NCBI GenBank assembly: GCA_026390695.1
Contig: JAPLFL010000123.1
Span: 62,001-126,000 of the forward strand
Direction: 5' to 3'
DNA length: 64,000 nt
DNA from: Candidatus Kapaibacterium sp.
GTDB taxonomy: Bacteria; Bacteroidota; Ignavibacteria; Kapaibacteriales; UBA2268
Below, piece by piece: positions 17,268-26,900 of this stretch. The first letter of the stretch is position 1; each line of letters starts with the position of its first letter. The position numbers and the translations under genes are program-made. The notes under the pieces are model-generated. The model was not told where the DNA came from, ran no database searches, and saw only the letters and a list, made by a program, of their open reading frames with translations.

Positions 17268-18466
17268 CCGTTTAACTTAATATAAATGTTCCCTAAAATC
17301 GGATCACTTGAATTAAGAGAAAATATTTTTTGAATAACATTATCGCGTAAACGTGCTCCTGCAGGTAATAATTTTAATCCGGAGTTTGTTATTATATCCC
17401 GTGCTAAAACCATACCATCCTTTAAATCAGCTAATTGGTAAGCCATTTCAGAAACAGATTGAGCCGATGAACTAAGAGTACCAATAAATTGCTCAAATAA
17501 AACAATAACCCGATGGTCATAAATTCTTTTTGATTCGGATTGTAACAATGTCAATACTTCGCTTGAAGATTTATTATTCCTCTGTAATTCTTCTTCATAA
17601 TCCAGAGCTACTCTGATTATTCTCGAAGCTAAAGGTATTTGCCAGGATTGCAGTCTTTCAGGAATACCAGAACCATCAAAATTCTCATAAAGGCTATAGA
17701 GGATATTTCCGATCGGTTTATATCTCTGGACACTGCTCATTATATCACGTGCAACATTAGATACCTGAAACATTAATTTATGATTAGGTCTCCCATTCAG
17801 CATGACCGGTACTTGTAATAATTCATCGGGAAGAAATAAACGTCCAACCAGACAAAGGGAAGCAGCAACTTCAATCTCTTTTATTTGTTTTTCATCAAAC
17901 TCATTCATAGCTTTGGCAATCCATACAGAAGATTTTGCTACTCGTTTCAACATATCTCCAGAAGATGGTATTCGAGCTTGCAAAAATTTACCTGCTAATG
18001 TTAAAAGGTCGCCCAGGCTACTTTCAAGTTCATTCTTCATCTCAACGAGCATCTTATTTTCGGAAGAATACTGTTGCTGGAGCCCTACTATTCTTGAAGC
18101 TGAACGCAATCTTGCCTGAAGTTCATCAATATTAATCGGTTTAAAAATAAAATCGTCACCACCGCTATGGAGGGCATCAATAAGGATATTACGGTCATTA
18201 TTAGCAGTTAAGATAATAAAATAAATATCGTTAAACCTCTCATCCAATCTAAGTCTTTTCAGGAATTGCAAACCGTCTAACCGAGGCATAGTATAATCAG
18301 ACAAAATAATTGACGGATGATGAGTTTGAGCTAAATTGAGCCCTGTAGCACCATCAGAAGCCGTATAAATAGTAACATTAGGAAAAGACTTACCTACAAT
18401 TGACTTCAAGGTAAAAACGATGGTATCGTCATCGTCCACTATTAAAAAAGAAATTTTTGAATCCAT
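17264..18466 (-). CDS. Response regulator with degenerate HD-GYP-like output domain
   Basis: REC domain (FLIVDDDDT, ILSDYTMPRLDG, KPINIDEL); C-terminal NFDGSGIPERLQSWQIPLASRIIRVALDYEE resembles HD-GYP but the HD motif reads LCLVGRL. Confidence 0.75.
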   Translation of the reverse strand: MDSKISFLIVDDDDTIVFTLKSIVGKSFPNVTIYTASDGATGLNLAQTHHPSIILSDYTMPRLDGLQFLKRLRLDERFNDIYFIILTANNDRNILIDALHSGGDDFIFKPINIDELQARLRSASRIVGLQQQYSSENKMLVEMKNELESSLGDLLTLAGKFLQARIPSSGDMLKRVAKSSVWIAKAMNEFDEKQIKEIEVAASLCLVGRLFLPDELLQVPVMLNGRPNHKLMFQVSNVARDIMSSVQRYKPIGNILYSLYENFDGSGIPERLQSWQIPLASRIIRVALDYEEELQRNNKSSSEVLTLLQSESKRIYDHRVIVLFEQFIGTLSSSAQSVSEMAYQLADLKDGMVLARDIITNSGLKLLPAGARLRDNVIQKIFSLNSSDPILGNIYIKLNG

Positions 18467-18475
18467 CTATTGACC

Positions 18476-19366
18476 TTATTTATTTTTTATAAATTCTTTT
18501 GCACTTATATTTTTTACAAGAATAGTTACACGTCTATTCATAACGTCAAAAGCATTGTTTGGATTTCTAAGTTTTTTATCAGCATACCCTTTAACTTCTT
18601 TAACCTGATCAGGCCATAATCCTTTCAATTCTAAAACTCTTCTTGCAGCATTAGCTCTGTCTGCAGAAAGTTCCCAATTTGAATAAACAGCATTATTTCC
18701 ATAACCACGGCTGTCAGTATGCCCTTCAACTTCGATATTATTAGTTAGTTTTCCGAACTCTCCTGCAAGCTGCGAAATTATCTCAATCGCTTTAGGTTTT
18801 AATTTAGAACTACCAACTTCAAAAAACATGGACTCTGATGTTTCAATGAGTTCTACTCTCAATCCTTCGTTGGTCATTTCCATTTTTACAGATTTCAAAA
18901 GTTCTTCCAATTCGGGTCTCTCGTTAGTAAGTTCATTAAATACCTTTTGCAAAGCATCAGCAGTCTCTTTGACTTTTTTTGTTGCATCTGCACTATCTTG
19001 AGTAGCCTTCTTTAATGATTTTGCAGAATCATTTTCAGGAACAAATGATATTTCCATGGGATTACCTTTACCTTTTTCACCCTTCCCTTTTTCAGGAACA
19101 AGCTTTACAGGGGATTCGATAGGTCTGGTCTGCTTACCGGTTATATAACTAAAAGCTCCGGGATCCTGAAAATAAGCAGTAATCGATTCCTTGGTTTGCT
19201 CACTGGAAGCCAGAATCCACATAACAATAAAGAAAGCCATCATTGCAGTAACAAAGTCAGCATAAGCAACTTTCCAAGCACCACCGTGAGCTGCATGCGA
19301 AGCATGCCCCTTCCTCTTTTTGATAATAATCGGTTCTTCCCGATGTTTTTGCTCTTCATTTGCCAT
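18476..19366 (-). CDS. motB: Flagellar motor stator protein MotB (OmpA-like peptidoglycan-binding)
   Basis: GGAWKVAYADFVTAMMAFFIVMWILASS; C-terminal NIEVEGHTDSRGYGNNAVYSNWELSADRANAARRVLE. Confidence 0.92.
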   Translation of the reverse strand: MANEEQKHREEPIIIKKRKGHASHAAHGGAWKVAYADFVTAMMAFFIVMWILASSEQTKESITAYFQDPGAFSYITGKQTRPIESPVKLVPEKGKGEKGKGNPMEISFVPENDSAKSLKKATQDSADATKKVKETADALQKVFNELTNERPELEELLKSVKMEMTNEGLRVELIETSESMFFEVGSSKLKPKAIEIISQLAGEFGKLTNNIEVEGHTDSRGYGNNAVYSNWELSADRANAARRVLELKGLWPDQVKEVKGYADKKLRNPNNAFDVMNRRVTILVKNISAKEFIKNK

Positions 19367-19411
19367 AAATATTTATACTTATAATTTTTTATCAATTTAA
19401 TTTATGATTTA

Positions 19412-20263
19412 TTATCTTGATCCTTTAATTGCATCCTCGGTTTCTTTGAAAGTAGGCCTTGAATCCGGATCAATTGTTCTACGTCCATATTCAATAGCTA
19501 CAGAAGCAGGTGCACCTTTTGCAAATGAAAGTAGCGCTGCCTTGATACATTGCATATAACGTGCATCCTTCGTTCTGTTAAAATCCATAGCTCTCGCAAG
19601 CGGGCCAACAAAACCATAAGAAAGTAAAACGCCAAGAAAAGTTCCGACCAATGCACTTGCGACGTGATGTCCTACTGCTTCGGCACCAGCGCCGATACTA
19701 CCCATTGTTATAATAATACCAAGAACAGCAGCCACAATTCCCAGACCGGGGAATGCATCTCCCATAATTGATAATGAAGCTGCCGGAATGGCATCCTCCT
19801 CATGATGGGCTTCCAGATCAAGGTCCATTAGTTCTTCAAGATCGTGAGCGGGCACCCCACCGGATAGAACCACTTTAAGTGTATCGCAGAGAAATTCTAC
19901 ACCATGAGGGTTATTTAAAAAAGTTGCATATTTTGAAAGAATCGGACTTGATTCAGGTTTTTCAATATGCTGTTCAAGTGCAATGAGTCCCTCTCTTTTA
20001 GCAAATTGGAACAATTCATACAATAGTTTTAAAACCTCTATATAGGCTTGTTTATTTGCTTTAGGCCCCTTCAAACTGCCAATGATGCCATTTAATATCT
20101 TTTTTAATATGGAAATAGGATTTGCAATTAACAATGAACCTACTGCTGCTCCACCTATAACCAAAAATTCTGAGGGCTGGATAAGAGTAATTAGATTACC
20201 ACCTCCCCACAAGAATCCTCCTAACAAGGAAACAAAAACAATTATCGCTCCAACTATAACCAT
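19412..20263 (-). CDS. motA: Flagellar motor stator protein MotA
   Basis: EFLVIGGAAVGSLLIANP, GDAFPGLGIVAAVLGIIITMGSIG, VGTFLGVLLSYGFVGPLA. Confidence 0.92.
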   Translation of the reverse strand: MVIVGAIIVFVSLLGGFLWGGGNLITLIQPSEFLVIGGAAVGSLLIANPISILKKILNGIIGSLKGPKANKQAYIEVLKLLYELFQFAKREGLIALEQHIEKPESSPILSKYATFLNNPHGVEFLCDTLKVVLSGGVPAHDLEELMDLDLEAHHEEDAIPAASLSIMGDAFPGLGIVAAVLGIIITMGSIGAGAEAVGHHVASALVGTFLGVLLSYGFVGPLARAMDFNRTKDARYMQCIKAALLSFAKGAPASVAIEYGRRTIDPDSRPTFKETEDAIKGSR

Positions 20264-20299
20264 AATAAATCCTTCTATTTGCTAAATATTTTATTCAAT

Positions 20300-21937
20300 T
20301 TACAATTTTTCTAACTTTTTTAACAGTGAATTGCTTTTGGGTTCAATTTTTAACCCCTCCAAATAAGCTTTTTTAGCACTTTCTTTACTTTTAAGCTCTA
20401 TATATATATCGCCCAAATGTTCGAAAACTTCAGCTACATTTGCACCTTTTTCAATAGCCCTTCGAATGTATTCCAAGGCATAACCGTAATTTTTAAGTTC
20501 AAAATTTATCCAACCATAAGTATCAAGGAATGAAAAGTTGCTGCTATCCGACATAATCGCGATATTACTCATTTGTAAAGCCTTTTCCAGATTCAATTTT
20601 CTTGACGCTAATGAATAGGCATAATTATTATTTAAAAGCGGATCATCCGGATGGATTCCGAGTGCCTTTTCATAATAATAGATCATTGAGTCAATTTTAT
20701 TCGACTTGTCAAATAAATAGCCCAATTGATTCAGGCATTCAAAGCAAGAATCATCAACTGTCAATCCCGCCTGAAGAATAAATTTGGCATCCTCAAAATT
20801 TTTAGATTCAATCAGACCTGATCCATAGAGTGAATAATATCGGCTGTCGTTCAAATGTGACTGAAGGCAGTCTTTCAAAATTTTGACAGTCTTCTCGGGT
20901 TTTTTACTATAAAGAAAATATTGAGCGATAAAAAAGTTAAAATCTGACTTTGAATCAGTAGTTTTAAGTGTATTTTCGAAGAATTTTTCTGCTGTCACTG
21001 TATCTGAAATAGTGAGAGCTAATCGCCCACTCATAGTCAGCAATAGGGGAACAAAATAAAATCTGTTATCTACTTTATCAATAAATTGTCGTAATTCAGA
21101 AGCAGGAATCCTTGAAGTATCCGACGAAGCTGATTGTGCAAAGGCAATATAGAAGATGTCTAAATCAGGTTGAGTAATATATTTATCTGCATCATCAAGT
21201 ATAGACAGGCTTTCAATCCAATGTCCGCGGTCAAGATAATAACGATTCAACTTTTGAAGCGCACCAAAATCACTTGGTTTTAATTTTCTTATTTTAATCA
21301 ATGTTCTAATATACTTTTCATCGTTCTTTAAATTACTGTATATGGCAGCCATCCTATTTAGAACAGTAATTTCATCACCAATTTCAGTTAACTGCTCATA
21401 TATTTTTAATGCCTCACGTGGATCTTTCATCTCGTAAAGTTTGGCCAGATGGAGCTTCCTTTCATATTTCGGTTCAAGAGCAACAATATTTTTATAAATG
21501 GTAATGGCATTGGTAGCCTCATATCGAAGAATATAAATCTCAGATAATAATTCCATTGATGGAATAAAATTAGGATTTTTATCAAGAGCTTTAAGCGCGT
21601 AATTGAGCGACTGGTCTAACTTCCCGATTTCCTTGTAATTTTTGGCAATCATATATAAAATTGCGGCACTCGAATCAAAACGTAAAGCATCCATAAATTC
21701 CAGAATTGCATCGGAAAAATACAGTTGAGCCTGATAGGCAGAGCCACGAATAATAAATTCTTTGGCTAAAGGTGCAATTTCGTTCGTGTCAATCCTGCTC
21801 AATTCACGTCGCTCAGTGTTTATTAACTTTGAATATTTCTCACTCGGTGTGGCTAATCTTGTACAAGCCACAGTCGAAGCTAAAAATATAAACAAAATAT
21901 ATATTAATTTTTTTAAAAGCATTATTTTAATATTCAA
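20300..21937 (-). CDS. TPR-repeat lipoprotein
   Basis: Lipobox ASTVAC and serial TPR units; C-terminal YGYALEYIRRAIEKGANVAEVFEHLGDIYIELKSKESAKKAYLEGLKIEP. Confidence 0.82.
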   Translation of the reverse strand: MNIKIMLLKKLIYILFIFLASTVACTRLATPSEKYSKLINTERRELSRIDTNEIAPLAKEFIIRGSAYQAQLYFSDAILEFMDALRFDSSAAILYMIAKNYKEIGKLDQSLNYALKALDKNPNFIPSMELLSEIYILRYEATNAITIYKNIVALEPKYERKLHLAKLYEMKDPREALKIYEQLTEIGDEITVLNRMAAIYSNLKNDEKYIRTLIKIRKLKPSDFGALQKLNRYYLDRGHWIESLSILDDADKYITQPDLDIFYIAFAQSASSDTSRIPASELRQFIDKVDNRFYFVPLLLTMSGRLALTISDTVTAEKFFENTLKTTDSKSDFNFFIAQYFLYSKKPEKTVKILKDCLQSHLNDSRYYSLYGSGLIESKNFEDAKFILQAGLTVDDSCFECLNQLGYLFDKSNKIDSMIYYYEKALGIHPDDPLLNNNYAYSLASRKLNLEKALQMSNIAIMSDSSNFSFLDTYGWINFELKNYGYALEYIRRAIEKGANVAEVFEHLGDIYIELKSKESAKKAYLEGLKIEPKSNSLLKKLEKL

Positions 21938-22072
21938 ATATCTAAAAACTCCAATTCATCTTATTTAAAAAACGTTAAATCAAATTGAAACACAATTTAT
22001 TTCATTTCGTATAATTTATTATCGGGAAAAAGTAATTAATTTTCAGATTCTGTTAATTAAAAATGAAAAACT

Positions 22073-22531
22073 ATGCTAACAAGAATAGCCCAGATCAATA
22101 AAATTGAAATTTCTGAAATATTCACACCCGATAAATCTACTTTCATAGAACTTCCCTTATTCCTTGAATCAGTATCTGCCGGTTTTCCTTCTCCTGCAGA
22201 CGATTATCTTGAAAATAAATTAGATTTGAATGATTTATTAATAAGAAATCCATCATCTACATTTTATGTACGTGTTACAGGTAATTCAATGATCAATGCT
22301 GGCATCTATTCAGGCGATATCTTAGTTGTTGACAGATCATTACAAGCCAAGGACAGCAATATTGTTATCGCTGTAATAAATGGTGAATTAACTGTCAAAA
22401 GGCTTCAGATTTTAAAAGATAAAATATTTTTACAGCCTGAAAACTCAAGATACAAGCCGATCGAGATCAAAGAAGAGATGAATTTTGAGGTCTGGGGCGT
22501 AGTCTCAACAGTTATTCATTCTGTAATATAA
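22073..22531 (+). CDS. umuD: UmuD/LexA-like S24 self-cleaving protein
   Basis: Ala-Gly cleavage context ESVSAGFPSPADDYLE, Ser motif VTGNSMINAGIYSGDILVVD, Lys motif NGELTVKRLQ. Confidence 0.85.
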   Translation: MLTRIAQINKIEISEIFTPDKSTFIELPLFLESVSAGFPSPADDYLENKLDLNDLLIRNPSSTFYVRVTGNSMINAGIYSGDILVVDRSLQAKDSNIVIAVINGELTVKRLQILKDKIFLQPENSRYKPIEIKEEMNFEVWGVVSTVIHSVI

Positions 22532-22546
22532 TTAATAGGTGAAAAT

Positions 22547-23728
22547 TTGAATTCATACATAGAAAAAGAAAAAGAGTACATTTTTCAAACATATAAAAGA
22601 TACCCGATTTCTATTGAAAAAGGCATTGGATGCAGGCTTTATGACTTTGAAGGAAACTCATATCTTGATTTTTTAGGTGGTATTGCCGTAAATGCGCTTG
22701 GGCACAGTCATCCAAAGGTTTTGAAAGCCTTACACGAGCAGATGGAAAAATACTTACACATTTCCAATTACTTCTATCAAGAGCCACAGATCAAATTAGC
22801 TGAGAAATTAACCCAAATGAGTCCTTATGATAAAGTCTTTTTTTCAAACTCAGGAACCGAAGCAACCGAAGCAGCCCTTAAACTTGCTCGGCTTTGGGGA
22901 AATAAATATTCTAAAAGTAAAGTAATATCCTTTACTAACGCATTTCATGGCCGCAGCTATGGCGCACTATCTCTTATGGATAAAGCATTATATAAAGAAA
23001 ATATGGGGCCATTTCTTCAGGATATAAATATTATAGCTTATAATAACATAGAAGCCATCAGAGCCAATATTAACAACGATACATCTGCTGTTATATTAGA
23101 GTTCATTCAGGGAGAAGGTGGAATAGTCGGAGTTTCAGAAGATTTTGTTAAAGAATTGTTTGAACTACGAGATAAATTAGGATTTATTATTATAGCAGAT
23201 GAAATTCAGTCTGGCGCGGGTAGAACAGGAAAATTATTTGCTTTTGAACATTACGGAGTTAAACCAGATATTATTACAATGGCAAAAGGAATTGGCGGAG
23301 GGCTGCCACTGGGAGGCGTTTTAACGACCAATCAAATAGCAACGTTATTTGGATATGGTACTCATGGCACTACTTATGGAGGCAATGCACTGGCTTGTGC
23401 TGCCGGTTTGGTGGTATTAGAGGAATTAGAGGCAGGACTTCTTCATCAAGTAACTGAAAATGGTAATTATTTAAAATCTGAATTAATCCAAATCAAAGAA
23501 CTCTTTCCAAATCATATATCAGAAGTGCGAGGAATAGGATTTCTCCAAGGACTATCGCTAAGTTTCGAGGCATCCGAACTTGTCGTTGAATTACGGAATC
23601 ATAAAATAATCGGCAATGCAACAAGCGGAAATGTGCTCAGGATTATACCGCCATTAATAGTTACAAAACTTGAAATCGATGAATTCATCACAGCTTTAAA
23701 GCAATCAATTGATATTATAAAAAAATAG
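22547..23728 (+). CDS. argD: Class-III aminotransferase (acetylornithine aminotransferase-like)
   Basis: FLGGIAVNALGHSHPKV, FSNSGTEATEAALKLAR, FHGRSYGALS, IIADEIQSGAGRTGKLFAFEHYGVKPDIITMAKGIGGGLPLGG. Confidence 0.8.
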   Translation: MNSYIEKEKEYIFQTYKRYPISIEKGIGCRLYDFEGNSYLDFLGGIAVNALGHSHPKVLKALHEQMEKYLHISNYFYQEPQIKLAEKLTQMSPYDKVFFSNSGTEATEAALKLARLWGNKYSKSKVISFTNAFHGRSYGALSLMDKALYKENMGPFLQDINIIAYNNIEAIRANINNDTSAVILEFIQGEGGIVGVSEDFVKELFELRDKLGFIIIADEIQSGAGRTGKLFAFEHYGVKPDIITMAKGIGGGLPLGGVLTTNQIATLFGYGTHGTTYGGNALACAAGLVVLEELEAGLLHQVTENGNYLKSELIQIKELFPNHISEVRGIGFLQGLSLSFEASELVVELRNHKIIGNATSGNVLRIIPPLIVTKLEIDEFITALKQSIDIIKK

Positions 23729-23753
23729 TATTTTTTCACTTATAGGTAAAAAT

Positions 23754-25280
23754 ATGATAATTAACAGTAGAAGAGATTTTATTAAAACTAGCGCAGTGGG
23801 GGCCGGAGTTATGCTTGCATCCAATTTTTGGGTTGACAAACTTATAGCCGGATCCGCTCCGGCAGCAGGAAAAGACTTTATTCAACAGAGATTTGGACTT
23901 TCACCCGATGAAATCCAAAAAACATTAGCCATGGCACTCTCTCGTGGTGCTGACTTTGCAGAACTGTACTTTGAATACAGAATATCGAACTCCATAGGTA
24001 TGGAAGAAGATATTATCAGAAGTACATCCGAAGGAATTACTCTGGGAGTAGGTATCAGAGTTTTGAAGAATAAAATTACAGGGTATGGTTATACTAATGA
24101 TCTTACTATGGAAAGTTTAATCAGAACTGCACTCAGTGCTGCTGCGATTGCTCGTGAGGCAAAACATTCCGATATAATTAGTTTTATGACGCGAACACCT
24201 AATCATCAGGTTTATGAATTAAAAAATCCATTAACCGAAGCAAAATTGAATGATAAAATACAATTAGTCCGCGATGGATACGAAATTGCAAAGAATTATG
24301 ACTCTAAGATCAAGAAGGTCTCAGCTTCATTGGCAGACGAAATTCAGTATATAGCAATCGCAAACAGCGAAGGCCTGCTTGAATATGATGTACGCCCCCA
24401 AGCCCGATTAAATGTGAGTGTCACAGCCGAAGATAAAGGAGTACGTAACACAGGAAGTTCTAATGCAGGCGGACGTGTCGGAATTGATTTTTACAAAAAT
24501 ATTCGTACACCTAAGGATATTGCAAAAAAAGCAGCTGAAGAGGCTTTAATTCTTATTACAGCCAAAAATGCTCCTCCGGGAACTATGCCTGTAGTATTAA
24601 GCAAGGATGAATCAGGTGTTATGATACATGAGGCTGTAGGACATCCTTTAGAGGCAGATGCGAATTGGAAAAAAACTTCTATTATGCATGATAAAATGGG
24701 GCAAATGGTGTCAAATCCAATTGTCACCATTTACGACGATGCTACTATCCCCAATCTACGGGGATCGTTGAATATTGATGATGAAGGAACTCCTACAGAA
24801 AATGCGATGTTAATTGAAAAAGGAAAACTTGTCGGATTCCTTAATGACCGTTTGGGAGCCAAAATTTTAGGGCATAAGATGAATGGCCATGCCCGTCGCG
24901 AATCATACATGAGTCCTCCTATTCCTCGAATGAACAATACTGTTTTAGAAAAAGGAGATTCAGACCCTGCAGAAATAATTAAATCAGTCGAAAAAGGCTT
25001 TTATGCAGTTTCTTATCAAGGTGGCCAAGTTTCCGGAACTGGTAAATTTACATTTTCAGTTAATCTTGGATATATGATTGAAAATGGGAAATTAACGTAT
25101 CCCTTGAAAAATGCTACATTAATTGGGACAAATATTGAAATATTAAAGGAAATTTCTATGGTTGGAAATGATATGGGATTTTTTCTGGGTACATGCGGTA
25201 AAGATGGGCAGTCAGTACCGGTTACATGCGGTACTCCAACAATGAAAATATCAAAAATGACAGTCGGAGGTGTGGCATGA
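23754..25280 (+). CDS. tldD: TldD-family metallopeptidase with twin-arginine signal
   Basis: N-terminal NSRRDFIKTSAVGAGVMLAS; VMIHEAVGHPLEAD (HExxxH); GKDGQSVPVTCGTPTMKISKMTVGG. Confidence 0.9.
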   Translation: MIINSRRDFIKTSAVGAGVMLASNFWVDKLIAGSAPAAGKDFIQQRFGLSPDEIQKTLAMALSRGADFAELYFEYRISNSIGMEEDIIRSTSEGITLGVGIRVLKNKITGYGYTNDLTMESLIRTALSAAAIAREAKHSDIISFMTRTPNHQVYELKNPLTEAKLNDKIQLVRDGYEIAKNYDSKIKKVSASLADEIQYIAIANSEGLLEYDVRPQARLNVSVTAEDKGVRNTGSSNAGGRVGIDFYKNIRTPKDIAKKAAEEALILITAKNAPPGTMPVVLSKDESGVMIHEAVGHPLEADANWKKTSIMHDKMGQMVSNPIVTIYDDATIPNLRGSLNIDDEGTPTENAMLIEKGKLVGFLNDRLGAKILGHKMNGHARRESYMSPPIPRMNNTVLEKGDSDPAEIIKSVEKGFYAVSYQGGQVSGTGKFTFSVNLGYMIENGKLTYPLKNATLIGTNIEILKEISMVGNDMGFFLGTCGKDGQSVPVTCGTPTMKISKMTVGGVA

Positions 25281-26599
25281 TAAATCAGGAACAATATTTC
25301 AAATTAGCCGAAGAGCTGATTAATACTGGTAAAAAGAATGGTGCCACTGAAATTCAAATCAGTATTTCCAAAAGTGATGACTTTAGTATTGAAGTTAAGG
25401 ATGGAGAAATTGAACGTTTATCACAAGCCGGACCAGTTGGGATCGGTATTAAGGTAATCGTGGATAAGCGCACAGCTACTGCCTCTTCATCTGATATGAA
25501 AAAAGAAACTTTGGAAAATCTTGTTAAGAATGCTGTAACAAGAGCTAAATTAGCCAGTACAGATGAATTCGCCGGATTGCCAGACAATGAGAAAATTAAT
25601 TCTGACATCAGCGCACTGAAATTATATGATTTAAAAATTGAGGAAGTTAGTTCCGATCTGATGATCCAGCGTGCATTAGATCTTGAAAAAATGGCTATGG
25701 CAGATAAAAGAGCAACTATTTCAGGTGGATCATTTTTTGGAAAAAGTACAAGTGAGATTTATTTAATCAATTCTAATGGCTTTTCTAATTCTTTTAAAAC
25801 AAGCTCCTGCTCTACAGGTGTATCACTTATGTCTGGTGAAAACGCAAATTCGTATGAAGATGGTTACTATGATCATACAATTCATTACGAAGACTTGATG
25901 TCCAATGAATTGATTGCTGCAGAAGCCATTCGACGTTTAACAAGAATGTTAGGAGCAAAGAAAATCAAAACTCAAAAAGTACCAATCATTTTTGAACAAG
26001 GTATCAGCGGTTCTATTCTTGGATTCCTGTCATCATGCTTAGGTGGGAACAGTATTTACATGAAACGTTCTTTCCTTGCCGGAAAATTAGGCGAAAAAAT
26101 TGCCCCTGATTTTGTAAATATTACAGATGATGGATTTATACCTAAATCACCGCGCTCAAGGCCATTTGATGGTGAAGGTGTTCCTACTTTGAAAAAATCA
26201 GTGGTTGAAAATGGTATCTTAACAAGTTATTTGCTTGATACTTACAGTGCCCGGAAATTGAAAATGAAATCGACCGGAAATGCCTCTGGTACTACTAATT
26301 TCACTATTGGCGGGAATACATCGGCTAAAGATATAATTAAATCAGTCAAAGAAGGGTTGTATTTAATTAAAACCATCGGACAAGGCACAGTGCCAACTTC
26401 GGGTGATTATTCAAAAGGAGCTTACGGTCTCTGGATTGAAAACGGTGAATTAACGTATCCTGTTTCTGAAATTACAATATCTGGGAATTTAGGTTCAATG
26501 CTTAAAGACATAGAACTGGTCGGAAATGATGTAGATTTTATTCATGGTAAAATGGTTCCTACAATTAAAATTAAAGAAATGACAATCTCAGGGTTGTAG
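25277..26599 (+). CDS. pmbA: TldE/PmbA-family protein
   Basis: QISISKSDDFSIEVKDGEIERLSQAGPVGIGIKV; GNASGTTNFTIGGNTS; ATGA overlap with tldD stop sets start at 25277 rather than 25226. Confidence 0.88.
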   Translation: MINQEQYFKLAEELINTGKKNGATEIQISISKSDDFSIEVKDGEIERLSQAGPVGIGIKVIVDKRTATASSSDMKKETLENLVKNAVTRAKLASTDEFAGLPDNEKINSDISALKLYDLKIEEVSSDLMIQRALDLEKMAMADKRATISGGSFFGKSTSEIYLINSNGFSNSFKTSSCSTGVSLMSGENANSYEDGYYDHTIHYEDLMSNELIAAEAIRRLTRMLGAKKIKTQKVPIIFEQGISGSILGFLSSCLGGNSIYMKRSFLAGKLGEKIAPDFVNITDDGFIPKSPRSRPFDGEGVPTLKKSVVENGILTSYLLDTYSARKLKMKSTGNASGTTNFTIGGNTSAKDIIKSVKEGLYLIKTIGQGTVPTSGDYSKGAYGLWIENGELTYPVSEITISGNLGSMLKDIELVGNDVDFIHGKMVPTIKIKEMTISGL

Positions 26600-26686
26600 G
26601 ATTAGATCAGTCTTTACAGTAATTGCTAATTTCATTTTTAAAACTTGATGATGTCTCAAAAGCATTGTTTCTGTCATTCCTGCCAG

Positions 26687-26818
26687 TGAGACTGTGTGAA
26701 AACTTCAATTTCTTGTCATTCCTGCACATGCATGAATCCCCTGATTGGTACTGGAAGGGGATTCCCGCATGCGCGGGAATGACAGATACGTTATTATTTC
26801 GAGTTTTCACACACTCTC
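26687..26818. mobile_element. 132-bp type-1 MITE-like element with CAGT direct repeats
   Basis: CAGT(26683-26686)|gagactgtgtgaaaac...gttttcacacactctc|CAGT(26819-26822). Confidence 0.78.
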
Positions 26819-26900
26819 CAGTGCAGGAATGACAGCCTTCAAGTAGGAAATGATATTAGTATCAATAAAGGATACTCAAACTTTTTTATCTTGGATAATT

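Noticed and set aside
25226-25276. N-terminal extension MRYSNNENIKNDSRRCG of the TldE ORF
   Set aside because: Out-of-frame overlap with tldD; ATGA start/stop overlap at 25277 is the likely start.
26607-26832. ORFs 26607..26810 (-) and 26623..26832 (+)
   Set aside because: Both strands of the CAGT-flanked repeat; not genes.
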